Assembly (NCBI GenBank): GCA_003167475.1
Contig: PMTB01000093.1
Location: 1 to 33,396, forward strand
DNA from: a candidate division FCPU426 bacterium
GTDB lineage: Bacteria; Oederibacteriota; PGYV01; Palsa-1178
Reading direction: 5' to 3'
Length of the DNA stretch: 33,396 bases
The position numbers were made by a program, and so were the translations under genes. Below the pieces are notes generated by a model, which saw nothing but the letters and a program-made list of their open reading frames with translations, did no database searches and had not been told where the DNA came from. Positions 1 to 8,585 of the stretch are shown piece after piece (the stretch's first letter is position 1; the number at the start of each line of letters is the position of its first letter).

Positions 1-159
1 AAAAGACAAAAGTAAAGTTGTAAGGCAAGTAGGCAAGTAGGCAAGTAAGGCAAGTAAGGCAAGTAAGGCAAGTAAGGCAAGTAAGTTGGCACTACTTAAC
101 AACTTGACAACTTGAAGTCAACTTTACTTTTGTCTTTTGGCTTTTGGCTTAACAACTTA
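1..159. repeat. Dispersed inverted-repeat element, family 1, copy 1 (left end cut by window)
   Basis: Bases 1-20 are the exact reverse complement of 119-138, so the element has terminal inverted repeats, and the window starts inside its left arm. The right arm (123-159) is identical over 37 bases to the reverse complement of 3591-3627 in the second copy. Between the arms lies a short tandem array (21-81) that copy 2 lacks. No coding frame is visible inside. The size and shape resemble a MITE or a long palindromic intergenic repeat. It ends about 20 bases before the ribosome binding site of the first gene. Confidence 0.85.
21..81 (+). repeat. Tandem repeat of 8-9 bp units, seven copies
   Basis: Seven consecutive units of TAAGGCAAG or TAGGCAAG, with lengths 9, 8, 8, 9, 9, 9 and 9, fill the centre of the inverted-repeat element. 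The units are too short and lack spacers, so this is not a CRISPR. It looks like slippage-prone simple sequence, and copy number may vary between strains. Confidence 0.9.
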
Positions 160-189
160 ACAACGACGCATAAATAAAGGAGGCTCTTC

Positions 190-1044
190 ATGGACAACAT
201 TTTTGACCGCAAGGGCGAAACCGCCTGGTGCCCGGGCTGCGGGAATTTCGGGATACGCAATATAGTGCTCAACGCATTGGCGGAGCTGGGTTTAAAACGC
301 GAAGAGGTTGTTTACGTTTCCGGCATAGGCCAGGCAGCCAAGGCGCCTCAATATTATAATGTAAGTTATTTTAACGGCCTCCACGGCAGGAGCCTGCCTC
401 CGGCGGCCGGGATCAAGTCCGCCAATCCGGGACTCAATGTTATTCTGGAAAGCGGGGACGGCGATATGTACGGCGAGGGAGGGAACCATTTTATACACGC
501 TATCCGCAGGAACCCCAATATAACCGTGATAGTCCATAATAATATGGTTTACGGACTGACAAAAGGCCAGGCATCGCCGACATCAAGGCTTGGTTTTACC
601 ACGCCCATTCAGGTTAACGGCGTTTCGGAAACACCTATAAATCCGCTGGCTTTGGCCATATCGCTTGACGCCTCCTTTGTGGCGCGCGGAACGGCCGGCG
701 AGCCGGAACTGACAAAAGAGATAATAAAAAAGGCGATACAACACAAGGGGTTTGCCCTTGTCGATGTTTTTCAGGCCTGCGTATCGTTCAATAAACTCAA
801 TACGCACAAATGGTTCAAGGAACACACTTACAAACTTGAGGACAATTATGACCCGAAGGACAAAGTAACGGCTTTCAAGCGCGCCCTCGAAGAGGACCCG
901 ATGCCTTTGGGAATTTTCTACGTGAATGAAAACAAGCCGGTGTTCGAGGATAACCTGGCTGCCTATAAATCAAGCAGGGAACCTTTGTACAAGAGGACAA
1001 CGGATATGACGAAGATAGCTGAACTGCTTGAAGCCAAAAAATAA
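190..1044 (+). CDS. 2-oxoacid:ferredoxin oxidoreductase, beta (thiamine-diphosphate) subunit
   Basis: Cytoplasmic catalytic subunit that decarboxylates a 2-oxoacid to its acyl-CoA and passes electrons to ferredoxin. The 284-residue length fits the stand-alone beta subunits. Visible features are WCPGCGN near the N-terminus (Cys14 and Cys17), the thiamine-diphosphate/Mg motif [12 protein letters not shown] followed by [15 protein letters not shown], and a later QACVSFN carrying the further conserved Cys. The start is fixed by AGGAGG at about 178-183. The alpha/gamma subunit is expected just upstream, outside the window. A peroxiredoxin gene follows after 24 bases. The substrate (pyruvate, 2-oxoglutarate or branched-chain oxoacid) cannot be decided from this subunit alone; the overall look is closest to the 2-oxoglutarate/general 2-oxoacid type. 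Confidence 0.93.
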   Translation: MDNIFDRKGETAWCPGCGNFGIRNIVLNALAELGLKREEVVYVSGIGQAAKAPQYYNVSYFNGLHGRSLPPAAGIKSANPGLNVILESGDGDMYGEGGNHFIHAIRRNPNITVIVHNNMVYGLTKGQASPTSRLGFTTPIQVNGVSETPINPLALAISLDASFVARGTAGEPELTKEIIKKAIQHKGFALVDVFQACVSFNKLNTHKWFKEHTYKLEDNYDPKDKVTAFKRALEEDPMPLGIFYVNENKPVFEDNLAAYKSSREPLYKRTTDMTKIAELLEAKK

Positions 1045-1068
1045 TTTAAAATTATCGAGGAGGAAAAA

Positions 1069-1536
1069 ATGGCAAGAATCAAAGTAGGGGAAAAGTTCGG
1101 GGATTTTACATTGAAGAACCAGTTGGACCTGGAAGTCAACACAGAGGGGCTGGAAGACAAAAAGATTCTGCTCTCCTTTCACCCGCTTGCGTGGACATCA
1201 GTTTGCGCGAAGCAAATGCAGTCGCTTGAGGATTATTACGAGGTATTTGAGGAGCTTAACACTGTTCCGCTCGGGATATCCATTGACACGTCTCCTTCGA
1301 AAAAAGCATGGGCGGAAAGCCTCGGGATAGAAGAACTTGACCTGCTGGCGGATTTTTGGCCGCACGGCGGGATAGCCGCAAAGCTCGGGATATTCCTTGA
1401 AAAATTCGGTTTTTCCGAGAGGGTAAACATCATTCTTGACGAGCAGAGAAAAGTCATATTCATGAAAGTATACCCGATGAAGGAACTGCCTGACGTAAAG
1501 GAACTTGTCGCGTTTTTGAAAAACGGGTCCAAGTAG
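1069..1536 (+). CDS. Peroxiredoxin (AhpC/TSA family), 1-Cys type
   Basis: Thiol peroxidase that reduces hydrogen peroxide or organic peroxides. It has 155 residues and a thioredoxin-like fold. The peroxidatic motif PLAWTSVC places the catalytic Cys at residue 46, with Pro39 and Thr43 or Ser44 in the usual spacing. The later GFSERVNIILDE supplies the expected conserved Arg. Cys46 is the only cysteine, so there is no internal resolving Cys: it either uses an external thiol partner or forms an intermolecular disulfide. The start is set by GAGGAGG at about 1057-1063. The gene sits 24 bases after the ferredoxin oxidoreductase gene and is likely co-transcribed. A role in protecting oxygen-sensitive iron-sulfur enzymes is inferred from this position. 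Confidence 0.92.
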   Translation: MARIKVGEKFGDFTLKNQLDLEVNTEGLEDKKILLSFHPLAWTSVCAKQMQSLEDYYEVFEELNTVPLGISIDTSPSKKAWAESLGIEELDLLADFWPHGGIAAKLGIFLEKFGFSERVNIILDEQRKVIFMKVYPMKELPDVKELVAFLKNGSK

Positions 1537-1594
1537 GATCCAATTGCCAATTACGAATTACAAATTAAACATAAAAAAACACCGGGAGAGAACA

Positions 1595-2011
1595 ATGAAA
1601 AAAATTACGATGTTGTTTGCGTTGCTTTTTTTGGTTTGTTTTACCGTATCGGCACATCCGCCCAGCGATATTATCATCACTTTTGACCTGGTTAACAGCA
1701 CTGTTACGGCCAAAATAATGCATGACGTAAAGGACGTTAAGGACCACTATATAGCGCAGGCGGTCATTACGGTGAACGGGAAAAAGGCAATAACCCAGTC
1801 CTGCACCACCCAGACAAGCAATGAGTCCCAGACTTTGGTATATGTCATACCGGGCCTGAAAGTCGGCGATGTGGTGTCTGTTGACGCGGACTGCGTCAAG
1901 TTCGGGGACCTCACAAAAGAGGCCACCGTCAAGGAAAGTAAGGCATCGACTGTGAAATCGAATAATCCTGTCCCGGTAAAAATGTCAAAACCTGCGGTAA
2001 AGGGGAAATAA
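1595..2011 (+). CDS. Exported small protein, possibly superoxide-reductase-like fold
   Basis: A 138-residue protein with a clear signal peptide (MKKITMLFALLFLVCFTVSA, cleavage before HPPSD). The ATG at 1595 with GGGAGAG at 1584-1590 is preferred; an in-frame TTG at 1544 would put 17 polar residues before the signal peptide. The mature part is beta-rich (KITF/TVTAKIM/VITVNGK pattern). It contains HDVKDVKDHYI, which recalls the HxxxxxHYI region of desulfoferrodoxin/superoxide reductase proteins. The full set of iron-ligand histidines is not evident, so enzymatic activity is not claimed. Two cysteines (in SCTTQ and DADC) could form a disulfide. It lies between a peroxiredoxin and a nitroreductase, with only 2 bases to the latter, suggesting a redox-related operon. 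Confidence 0.7.
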   Translation: MKKITMLFALLFLVCFTVSAHPPSDIIITFDLVNSTVTAKIMHDVKDVKDHYIAQAVITVNGKKAITQSCTTQTSNESQTLVYVIPGLKVGDVVSVDADCVKFGDLTKEATVKESKASTVKSNNPVPVKMSKPAVKGK

Positions 2012-2013
2012 CA

Positions 2014-2583
2014 ATGGATGTAAAAGAAGCAATAGAAAAAAGAAGGGCATACAGGTCCTTCGAACCGGTTGAAATAACCGATGAAATGCTGAAGGAACTC
2101 GGCACGGCCGCGCAGCTTATGTGCTCATGCAACAACAACCAGCCGTGGAGGTTTGTATTTGTCCGTTCCAAAGAAATGCTTTTTAAGATGAGGGAGGCTT
2201 TCAATAAAGGGAATGCATGGGCATTTGAAGACTCGCTGATAATCGCCGTATTCGGAAAAAAGGAAAAGGACTGCAATATACAGGAAAGGGAATATTATCT
2301 TTTTGACATAGGATTGGCGTCAGCCGCCATAATACTGCGCGCGACCGAGATGGGGCTTGTTGCGCACCCGATAGCCGGGTACTTGCCCGAAAAAGCCAAA
2401 GAAATACTCGGCATCCCGGCGGAAAACATGCTGATAACCCTGATTAATGTCGCGAAAAAATCGGACAAGATCAACCCGGTCATGAGCGAAAAGCAGATTG
2501 CGCAGGAAAATGAACGGCCATTGCGCAGGAAGCTTGAGGAAATATATTCAGTGGATGTTTTCAGCGCCGAACTGGATAAATAG
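2014..2583 (+). CDS. Nitroreductase family FMN oxidoreductase
   Basis: A 189-residue flavoprotein of the nitroreductase fold. Typical marks are the N-terminal KRRAYRSF (FMN phosphate binding), the segment CNNNQPWRFVFV, and the C-terminal half with GLASAAIILRATEMGLVAH. Members reduce nitro groups, quinones, flavins or other electrophiles with NAD(P)H; the physiological substrate cannot be deduced. The ATG lies two bases after the preceding stop, and the ribosome binding site AAGGGGA lies inside the end of that gene, so translation is probably coupled. It is likely the last gene of the redox cluster that starts at 190. Confidence 0.9.
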   Translation: MDVKEAIEKRRAYRSFEPVEITDEMLKELGTAAQLMCSCNNNQPWRFVFVRSKEMLFKMREAFNKGNAWAFEDSLIIAVFGKKEKDCNIQEREYYLFDIGLASAAIILRATEMGLVAHPIAGYLPEKAKEILGIPAENMLITLINVAKKSDKINPVMSEKQIAQENERPLRRKLEEIYSVDVFSAELDK

Positions 2584-2624
2584 GAACTTTAAAAATTATA
2601 CGGCCTTAAAAGCCGGTGATAAGC

Positions 2625-2727
2625 CACGTCCGTTGCGGCTGGGAATTTCTTTATGGATTGGACGCCCGGTATTATAAAGGTTTTAGTGGCGCCAGCCATA
2701 AAGAAATCCCCAGCCACAACGGACGCG
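2625..2727. repeat. Long inverted repeat (32 bp arms, 39 bp loop)
   Basis: Bases 2625-2656 and 2696-2727 are reverse complements with three mismatches. The arms read through CCGTTG(C/T)GGCTGGG and end in TTTCTTTATGG at the loop side. The RNA or single strand could form a long hairpin. It has no T tract on either side, so it is not a classical terminator. It fills most of the gap between the nitroreductase gene and the following beta-barrel gene. Its ATG at 2653 should not be taken as a start codon. Confidence 0.85.
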
Positions 2728-2760
2728 GGAAGGATTCACTATATTATTGAGGGGGAAAAG

Positions 2761-3519
2761 ATGAAGAAACTGGTATGGATGGCGGTTTTATTTCTAGCCT
2801 GCGCCGCAGCGCGGGCCGAGCAGTTTGAAAATCCAATGTTAAATATGACGGTGCCTTCCGGACTGGAGAGCGGGCAATCGTATCTGATGATAAATGTAAA
2901 GCCGGCACAGACTCTCCGGGATTATCCCAAGGACGACCTGTACGCTATTTTAGATAAAGGCGTAAACGCGGGGATTGAATTCAGGTATATGGCGGGTTTG
3001 AATATTGAGGCAAAAGCGGGCTATATAACGGGAAACAGGGAACAATATGCCGGTTTAAGCTACACGCTGCCGGCCCCGAAACTTTTCTTTAATTCGCAGC
3101 TTGATATGCAATTTTTTTCATACAAAGAAAGCCAGGGTTCGAGATATGACCAGAATTTATTTTATTTGCTTTCCCTGCAGTCTGTGCCGTTATTGGACGA
3201 AAGGCTGGCAATCTCGGCTGATCTTGGTTATGACGGTTTTAACGGGCACATAGGGCTCGGGCTGGGCGCGAGCTATGAAATAAGGACCCATGTCAGGGTG
3301 CTTGCCGAATACTACCCGGTATTCAAAGGCGGCGATCCGGGCGCGGTTATAGGAAGCACCGGGTGTTACAGCGTTGGGTTAAAATTTGACACATTCGGAC
3401 ACCAGTTCATTTTCAAGGTTGGCAATTCCGGCGAAATCGGGACGCGAAGGATGATGCTGGGGACTTATACGCAGGATGTGTTTGTGGGGATAACTGTGAT
3501 GAGGCTGATAGCGTTTTAA
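2761..3519 (+). CDS. Putative outer-membrane beta-barrel protein (DUF5777-like)
   Basis: A 252-residue protein with a signal peptide (MKKLVWMAVLFLACAAARA, then EQFEN). The rest is a run of alternating amphipathic strands with many Gly/Tyr/Phe residues, ending in ...FVGITVMRLIAF with a terminal Phe, as in outer-membrane barrels. The C-terminal stretch FGHQFIFKVGNSGEIGTRRM and the closing VFVGI resemble the DUF5777 barrel family as I remember it; that assignment is tentative. The ATG at 2761 follows GGGGGAAAAG, while the upstream in-frame ATG at 2653 lies inside the inverted repeat and gives no signal peptide. No substrate can be proposed. It stands alone between repeats. Confidence 0.72.
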   Translation: MKKLVWMAVLFLACAAARAEQFENPMLNMTVPSGLESGQSYLMINVKPAQTLRDYPKDDLYAILDKGVNAGIEFRYMAGLNIEAKAGYITGNREQYAGLSYTLPAPKLFFNSQLDMQFFSYKESQGSRYDQNLFYLLSLQSVPLLDERLAISADLGYDGFNGHIGLGLGASYEIRTHVRVLAEYYPVFKGGDPGAVIGSTGCYSVGLKFDTFGHQFIFKVGNSGEIGTRRMMLGTYTQDVFVGITVMRLIAF

Positions 3520-3564
3520 GGAATCGTCGGCGTAAAGCATATGTAAATTTTGCATTTGTTGGGT

Positions 3565-3570
3565 TATAAT
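3565..3570 (+). promoter_or_regulatory. Possible -10 hexamer (TATAAT)
   Basis: A perfect TATAAT sits 189 bases before tkt, with no convincing -35 or extended -10. It would place the family-1 inverted repeat in the 5' untranslated region of tkt. Weak evidence. Confidence 0.3.
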
Positions 3571-3590
3571 AGTGGCGTTCACGGCCATGA

Positions 3591-3741
3591 TAAGTTGTTA
3601 AGCCAAAAGCCAAAAGACAAAAGTAAAATTTCAAAGGGTTAAAGTGGTTAAGTTGTAATAACTTTTGGAAGACACTTGCTCTTCCACTTGAACTTCTTCT
3701 TTACTTAACTTTTGTCTTTTGGCTTTTGGCTTAAAAACTTA
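3591..3741. repeat. Dispersed inverted-repeat element, family 1, copy 2
   Basis: Bases 3598-3624 and 3708-3734 form a perfect 27 bp inverted repeat built on TTAAGCCAAAAGCC and AAAAGACAAAAGT. Weaker matching extends outward to 3591 and about 3741. The left arm (3591-3627) is identical over 37 bases to the reverse complement of 123-159. The interior differs completely from copy 1: it lacks the tandem array and has an AT-rich stretch with GACACTTGCTCTTCC. Conserved arms with variable cores suggest a mobile or recombining palindromic element. It ends about 17 bases before the tkt start codon. Confidence 0.88.
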
Positions 3742-3758
3742 ATTTTGAAGGGAACACA

Positions 3759-5765
3759 ATGAAACAAAAAAAGAAAAACATAGACCAGCTCTCAATCGAC
3801 ACGCTAAGGGTATTATCCGTGGACATGGTGGAAAAGGCCAAGTCGGGCCATCCCGGACTGCCCTTGGGCGCCGCGCCTTTTGTGTACACTTTATGGAGCA
3901 GGTTTTTAAGGCAGAACCCGGCAAACCCCAAATGGTACAACCGCGACAGGTTCATATTATCAGCGGGACACGGCTGCGCGCTTTTATATTCGCTCCTTCA
4001 CCTGTCGGGTTTCCAACTCACAATGGACGACCTGAAAGCTTTCAGGCAATACGGTTCCAAAACACCCGGCCACCCGGAATATGGGCTGACGCCCGGGCTT
4101 GAAGCCACGACCGGGCCGCTGGGCCAGGGGTTTGCCATGGGAGTCGGCATGGCCATCGCGGAGCGCGCCATGGCAGGATGTTTCAATAAACCCGGTTTTG
4201 ACCTTATAGACCATTTCACATACGCGGTAGTTTCCGACGGGGACCTCATGGAAGGCATAGCGTCAGAGGCGGCTTCGCTTGCGGGAACACTCAAGCTCGG
4301 CAAGCTCATATATCTTTACGACGACAATGATATTTCCATAGAAGGGAATACTTCCCTGGCTTTCACCGAAAACGTGAAGGAAAGGTTTGATTCTTATGGC
4401 TGGAACACACAGATCATCACGGACGGCAACAATACAAAGGCTGTGGAAGAGGCTATAAAAAAAGCAAGGGAGCACAGGCACAGGCCATCGTTGATAATAA
4501 TAAGGACCCATATAGGTTTTGGATCGCCCAAGCAGGACGACGCTTCGGTTCACGGCGAGCCGCTGGGATGGGACGCCGCCAGGAAGACAAAGGAATATTT
4601 CGGATTTGACCCGGAAAAAAGTTTTTACGTGCCGCAGGAAGTCACTGACAATTTCGCGAAGATGGGAAAAAAATGGGCGCATGAAGAGGCCGCATGGGAC
4701 AAACTGTTCAATTCGTATAATAAAGCGTACCCGAAAGAGGCAAAACTGCTTGAAAAATACGTCTCCGGGCACATAAACAGGAACTTAAAGGACAACCTTC
4801 TCCCTTTTAAAACGGAAGAGGGGCCCATGGCCACCAGGACAGCATCGGGAAAAATAATGAACCAGATCGAGATCTACATGACGGAATTCATCGGCGGCTC
4901 GGCGGACCTGGCGCCTTCCACCAAAACGATGCTTAACGGTCACGGCAGTTTCGGCATAGCCGGCATGGTTGAACGCAACCTGCACTTTGGCGTGAGGGAA
5001 CACGCCATGGGCGCCATTGTGAACGGCATGGCATTGCATAAAGGTGTCATACCGTATTCCGCGACGTTTTTGACATTCTCGGATTACATGAGGCCGGCGA
5101 TCAGGCTGGCAGCGCTTATGAAAACGCATTCGATATTTATTTTTACCCATGACTCCATAGGACTTGGGGAGGACGGGCCAACGCATCAGCCCATTGAGCA
5201 CTTAAGTTCTTTGAGGCTGATCCCGGGACTCACAGTCATCAGGCCCGCGGACGCCAATGAAACTGTGGGAGCATGGTATTATGCCATAGTGACAAAGAAA
5301 CCCATAGTGCTGGTCTTTACCAGGCAGGACCTTCCCGTAATAGATGAAAAAAAATACAATGTTGTTGAAAACACCCGGAATGGCGGTTATATATTAAATG
5401 ACTGCGCAGGCCGCTCCGAGATACTTCTTATCGCCACCGGGTCGGAAGTGCAGCTTGCCATTGGGGCATATGAAAAATTGACGGCCAAAGGCATTAAAGC
5501 CAGGGTCGTTTCCATGCCGTCATATGAGATATTCATGGCCCAGCCCGACCAGTACAGGGAATCGGTCATACCTTCAAATGTTAAAAAAAGGCTTATCATA
5601 GAAGCCGGTTCCACTCCTTTTTGGAGGGGACTGGCCGGCGATTTTGGCGACGTCCTTGGCGTCGACACATTCGGAGCGTCGGCTCCGGGGAAAGTTGTAA
5701 TGGAAAAATACGGTTTCACGGTGGACAACACGGTAGCCAGGGCCGTGAAACTGCTGGATAAATGA
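3759..5765 (+). CDS. tkt: Transketolase
   Basis: Thiamine-diphosphate enzyme moving two-carbon ketol units between sugar phosphates in the non-oxidative pentose phosphate pathway. At 668 residues it matches the usual full-length single-chain form. Visible marks include [41 protein letters not shown], the cofactor motif [14 protein letters not shown] with its downstream DDNDISIEG, the pyrimidine-domain segment [14 protein letters not shown], and [11 protein letters not shown]. The ATG at 3759 has GAAGGGA just upstream. It is the first gene of a cluster with gnd, zwf and pgl, although a repeat element separates it from gnd. All catalytic regions look intact. Confidence 0.97.
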   Translation: MKQKKKNIDQLSIDTLRVLSVDMVEKAKSGHPGLPLGAAPFVYTLWSRFLRQNPANPKWYNRDRFILSAGHGCALLYSLLHLSGFQLTMDDLKAFRQYGSKTPGHPEYGLTPGLEATTGPLGQGFAMGVGMAIAERAMAGCFNKPGFDLIDHFTYAVVSDGDLMEGIASEAASLAGTLKLGKLIYLYDDNDISIEGNTSLAFTENVKERFDSYGWNTQIITDGNNTKAVEEAIKKAREHRHRPSLIIIRTHIGFGSPKQDDASVHGEPLGWDAARKTKEYFGFDPEKSFYVPQEVTDNFAKMGKKWAHEEAAWDKLFNSYNKAYPKEAKLLEKYVSGHINRNLKDNLLPFKTEEGPMATRTASGKIMNQIEIYMTEFIGGSADLAPSTKTMLNGHGSFGIAGMVERNLHFGVREHAMGAIVNGMALHKGVIPYSATFLTFSDYMRPAIRLAALMKTHSIFIFTHDSIGLGEDGPTHQPIEHLSSLRLIPGLTVIRPADANETVGAWYYAIVTKKPIVLVFTRQDLPVIDEKKYNVVENTRNGGYILNDCAGRSEILLIATGSEVQLAIGAYEKLTAKGIKARVVSMPSYEIFMAQPDQYRESVIPSNVKKRLIIEAGSTPFWRGLAGDFGDVLGVDTFGASAPGKVVMEKYGFTVDNTVARAVKLLDK

Positions 5766-5788
5766 AAAGTATTTTTAAGAGTGGCGCC

Positions 5789-5918
5789 GTCATTGCGAGG
5801 AGCGAGATTTTCAGCGACGAAGCAATCTCTGTACTTTTGTAGGACCGGTATTAAGATCTTATCGGTGGAACTGAGATTGCTTCGTCGGCATGAAACTAAT
5901 GCGCCTCCTCGCAATGAC
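5789..5918. repeat. GTCATTGCGAGGAG repeat element, copy 1 (short form)
   Basis: It starts with GTCATTGCGAGGAG and ends with the complement CTCCTCGCAATGAC. A second, inner inverted repeat is formed by CGACGAAGCAATCTC and GAGATTGCTTCGTCG. Three other copies occur at 24558, 25989 and 27250. Relative to the copy at 25989 this one is inverted: its left arm (TTTCAGCGACGAAG) is that copy's right arm. It fills the tkt-gnd gap and creates a spurious in-frame extension upstream of the true gnd start. Confidence 0.92.
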
Positions 5919-5969
5919 GACGCAACTATTAGACGTCGCAACATTAGTAAAAAATGGGAGGTACTTTAT

Positions 5970-6941
5970 ATGCAGATAGGGATGATCGGCCTCGGCCGGA
6001 TGGGCGCCAATATGTCGCGCAGGCTCATCAAGGACAAACACGATGTTATCGTTTATAACCGGACACTGGAAAAGTCATTGAAACTTGAAAAGGAAGGCGC
6101 CACAGCCGCCGCCACCATAAATGAGTTTGTAAAAAAAATGAAAGCGCCAAGGCTCGTCTGGATAATGCTTCCGGCCGGCGATGTGACAAAAAAACAGATA
6201 CAAGACCTGATACCTTTGCTTGAAAAAGGCGATATTATTGTGGACGGCGGCAACAGCAATTATAAGGACGACATCTTACGTTACGGAGAATTGAAAGAAA
6301 AGGGGATCTTATACCTTGACGCCGGGATATCCGGCGGTATATGGGGATTGAAAAACGGATACGCGACAATGGTAGGCGGGGATGAAGAAGTTTTCAAGTA
6401 TGGCGAGCCAATATTCAGGTCCCTTGCGCCTGCGGACGGTTATATGTACTGCGGAAAAACAGGAGCCGGGCACTTCGTTAAAATGACGCATAACGCTATA
6501 GAGTACGGGTTGATGGAAGCGTACGGCGAGGGTTTTGAGATCCTCAAAGCCTCGCAATACGGCGCGGACCTGGATTTAAGCGGCGTGGCCAAAATGTGGA
6601 ACGCCGGATCGGTCGTGAAATCATGGCTTCTTGAACTGCTTATAGACGTCTTTAAGGACGCCCGGGAACTTGAACAGATACAGGGCTATGTGGAGGACTC
6701 GGGCGAAACGCGCTGGGCGGTGAAGGAAGCGCTTGATACGGGCGTCGCGGCCGACGTTATCACCACCGCGCTTTATAAAAGGTTCAATTCCAGGCAGAAG
6801 GACACATATTCGAATAAGGTCACGGCCGCCCTGCGAAATGAGTTTGGCGGCCATAAGGTGGCCTTCGAGGGCGAGAACGTAAAAACTTTTTCAGCCGGTT
6901 CCGGGCATATAAGACACGCCGAAGCCGACAAGAGAAAATAA
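5970..6941 (+). CDS. gnd: 6-phosphogluconate dehydrogenase, decarboxylating (short form)
   Basis: Oxidises and decarboxylates 6-phosphogluconate to ribulose 5-phosphate, the third step of the oxidative pentose phosphate branch. It has 323 residues, matching the short type (about 300 residues) rather than the roughly 470-residue classical enzyme. The N-terminal Rossmann motif is [15 protein letters not shown]. The substrate region [11 protein letters not shown], then [21 protein letters not shown], and the catalytic segment [20 protein letters not shown] are all present. The start ATG is preceded by GGGAGG at 5956-5961; an earlier in-frame start would run through the repeat element. zwf begins one base after the stop, so the two are almost certainly co-transcribed. 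Short forms are often NAD-dependent, which is family knowledge and not shown here. Confidence 0.94.
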   Translation: MQIGMIGLGRMGANMSRRLIKDKHDVIVYNRTLEKSLKLEKEGATAAATINEFVKKMKAPRLVWIMLPAGDVTKKQIQDLIPLLEKGDIIVDGGNSNYKDDILRYGELKEKGILYLDAGISGGIWGLKNGYATMVGGDEEVFKYGEPIFRSLAPADGYMYCGKTGAGHFVKMTHNAIEYGLMEAYGEGFEILKASQYGADLDLSGVAKMWNAGSVVKSWLLELLIDVFKDARELEQIQGYVEDSGETRWAVKEALDTGVAADVITTALYKRFNSRQKDTYSNKVTAALRNEFGGHKVAFEGENVKTFSAGSGHIRHAEADKRK

Positions 6942-6942
6942 A

Positions 6943-8484
6943 ATGGAATTCAAACCAAGCATAGAACTCAAAGTGTCCGGTGTCTGCGAACTGTCAAAAG
7001 CAGGCCCGTCCGGAGTGGTCATATTCGGGGCTTCCGGAGACCTTGCCGGCAAAAAGCTTATCCCGTCATTTTTTAACCTTGTGAATCTCGGGAGCGTACC
7101 CGGCAATTTTTTTATCCTTGGCGTCGGCCGCACCGTATTGGATGATGATTCATTCAGGGCAAAGGTCAGGCTGGCCGTGTTCGCAGCCGGGGAAAGAAAT
7201 GAAAGCCTCATAAATAATTTTTGCTCAAAATGTTTTTATGCGCACGGCGATTACGCGGACCCAACAGCATATAAAAGCATCGGGGACAGGCTCGGCGCGC
7301 TTGAAAAAACCTTTTCGACGGCCGGAAACAGGGTCTTCATACTCGCGATACCGCCGACTCTCTACAAGACGGTCGTGTCGAATCTCGGGAAAAGCGGCCT
7401 TATGGAAAAAGGCAGGATTGAAGGCCCGTTCCACAGGCTTATGGTTGAAAAACCGTTTGGGCGGGACTTGGAGAGCGCAAAGGATTTAAACAATGAGATC
7501 CTCAAATATATCGACGACACCCAGGTGTACAGGGTGGACCATTACCTCGGTAAAAATACGGTGCAGAACATACTTGTCTTCAGGTTCGCCAACGCAATAT
7601 TCGAGCCTGTCTGGAACAATGAGTACGTGGACCACGTGCAGATAACTGTCGCCGAGGCGGCGGGTGTTGAGAACAGGGCGGGATATTTTGAGGAAGCGGG
7701 CATGATACGCGACATGCTGCAAAACCATATACTTCAGTTGGTTTCGCTTGTCGCTATGGAGCGGCCCAGGACGCTCGACTCGGAGGAAATAAGGGATTCG
7801 AAAAAAGATGTCATAAACTCCATACGGCCTTTTGATCTCGATAAAATTTATGAGAATATACTAAGGGGACAGTATAAGGAAGGTTTCATAGGCGCGCGCA
7901 AGGTGCCGGCTTACACCTCTGAACCCGGCGTCGGGGAAAAATCATGCACCGAGACTTTTTTCGCTGTAAAACTTTCCGTAGACAATAAAAAGTGGAAGGG
8001 TGTGCCTTTTTATGTCAGGTCGGGTAAAAGAATGTCAAAAAAATATTCCGCGATAACGGTTGTTTTTAAGCCTGTTAAGGACCATATTTTCAGCGATGCA
8101 GGCACAGATCCCCAGCCTAACGCCCTTACATTTTACCTCCAGCCGCAGCAGGGGGTATCCATTAAGTTCATGGCCAAAGTCCCTGGCTCAAAAATGTGCC
8201 TGTCGCCCCTGGACATGGATTTCAATTACAAGGACAAGTTCGGCTCCGACATAGCGGATGATTACGGCACCATAATACTGGACTGCATGCTCGGGGACCA
8301 GACGCTTTTCTGGAGAAAGGACGGCGTGGAAGCGTCATGGAAACTTTTAACGCCTGTCCTGCATAAGTGGGAATCATGTTCTTTGAATGAAAAGAACAGG
8401 ATGTTGCATTTTTACGCCGCAGGCACAAACGGGCCCAAAGAGTCGGATGAATTCATCAGGAAAGACGGCCGTGAATGGATCTGA
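6943..8484 (+). CDS. zwf: Glucose-6-phosphate 1-dehydrogenase
   Basis: Catalyses the entry step of the oxidative pentose phosphate pathway, converting glucose 6-phosphate to 6-phosphogluconolactone with reduction of NAD(P). At 513 residues it is close to the family's usual length. The nucleotide-binding motif [18 protein letters not shown] lies near residues 29-46. The substrate and catalytic signature [14 protein letters not shown] follows mid-chain, and [10 protein letters not shown] precedes it. The C-terminal half carries the conserved DYG...[12 protein letters not shown] segment. The ATG is one base after the gnd stop. There is no strong separate ribosome binding site, which fits translational coupling to gnd. 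Confidence 0.97.
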   Translation: MEFKPSIELKVSGVCELSKAGPSGVVIFGASGDLAGKKLIPSFFNLVNLGSVPGNFFILGVGRTVLDDDSFRAKVRLAVFAAGERNESLINNFCSKCFYAHGDYADPTAYKSIGDRLGALEKTFSTAGNRVFILAIPPTLYKTVVSNLGKSGLMEKGRIEGPFHRLMVEKPFGRDLESAKDLNNEILKYIDDTQVYRVDHYLGKNTVQNILVFRFANAIFEPVWNNEYVDHVQITVAEAAGVENRAGYFEEAGMIRDMLQNHILQLVSLVAMERPRTLDSEEIRDSKKDVINSIRPFDLDKIYENILRGQYKEGFIGARKVPAYTSEPGVGEKSCTETFFAVKLSVDNKKWKGVPFYVRSGKRMSKKYSAITVVFKPVKDHIFSDAGTDPQPNALTFYLQPQQGVSIKFMAKVPGSKMCLSPLDMDFNYKDKFGSDIADDYGTIILDCMLGDQTLFWRKDGVEASWKLLTPVLHKWESCSLNEKNRMLHFYAAGTNGPKESDEFIRKDGREWI

Positions 8485-8517
8485 ACTTGTCTTGCTGGTT
8501 TTGATCCGATCCGCGTA

Positions 8518-8559
8518 CGGAACGCATATCCAGCTCTGCAGGACTTCGTATGCGTTCCG
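8518..8559. repeat. Hairpin-forming inverted repeat between zwf and pgl
   Basis: CGGAACGCATA (8518-8528) is the exact reverse complement of TATGCGTTCCG (8549-8559), with a 20-base loop. There is no T tract, so it is not a standard terminator. It could be an mRNA processing or stability element inside the operon, or another small dispersed palindrome. Its ATG at 8550 is in frame with pgl but is not the preferred start. Confidence 0.7.
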
Positions 8560-8585
8560 CCGCCGGCTTTTCTAACGGGGAAACA

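Noticed and set aside
21-81. Possible CRISPR-like array
   Set aside because: Units are 8-9 bases and adjacent, without spacers, inside an inverted-repeat element; it is a simple tandem repeat.
2653-2760. Upstream start for the barrel protein
   Set aside because: The ATG is inside an inverted repeat and the extension destroys the N-terminal position of the signal peptide.
5781-5969. Upstream extension of gnd
   Set aside because: The extra residues are translated from the GTCATTGCGAGGAG repeat; the ATG at 5970 has a good ribosome binding site and starts at the conserved Rossmann motif.
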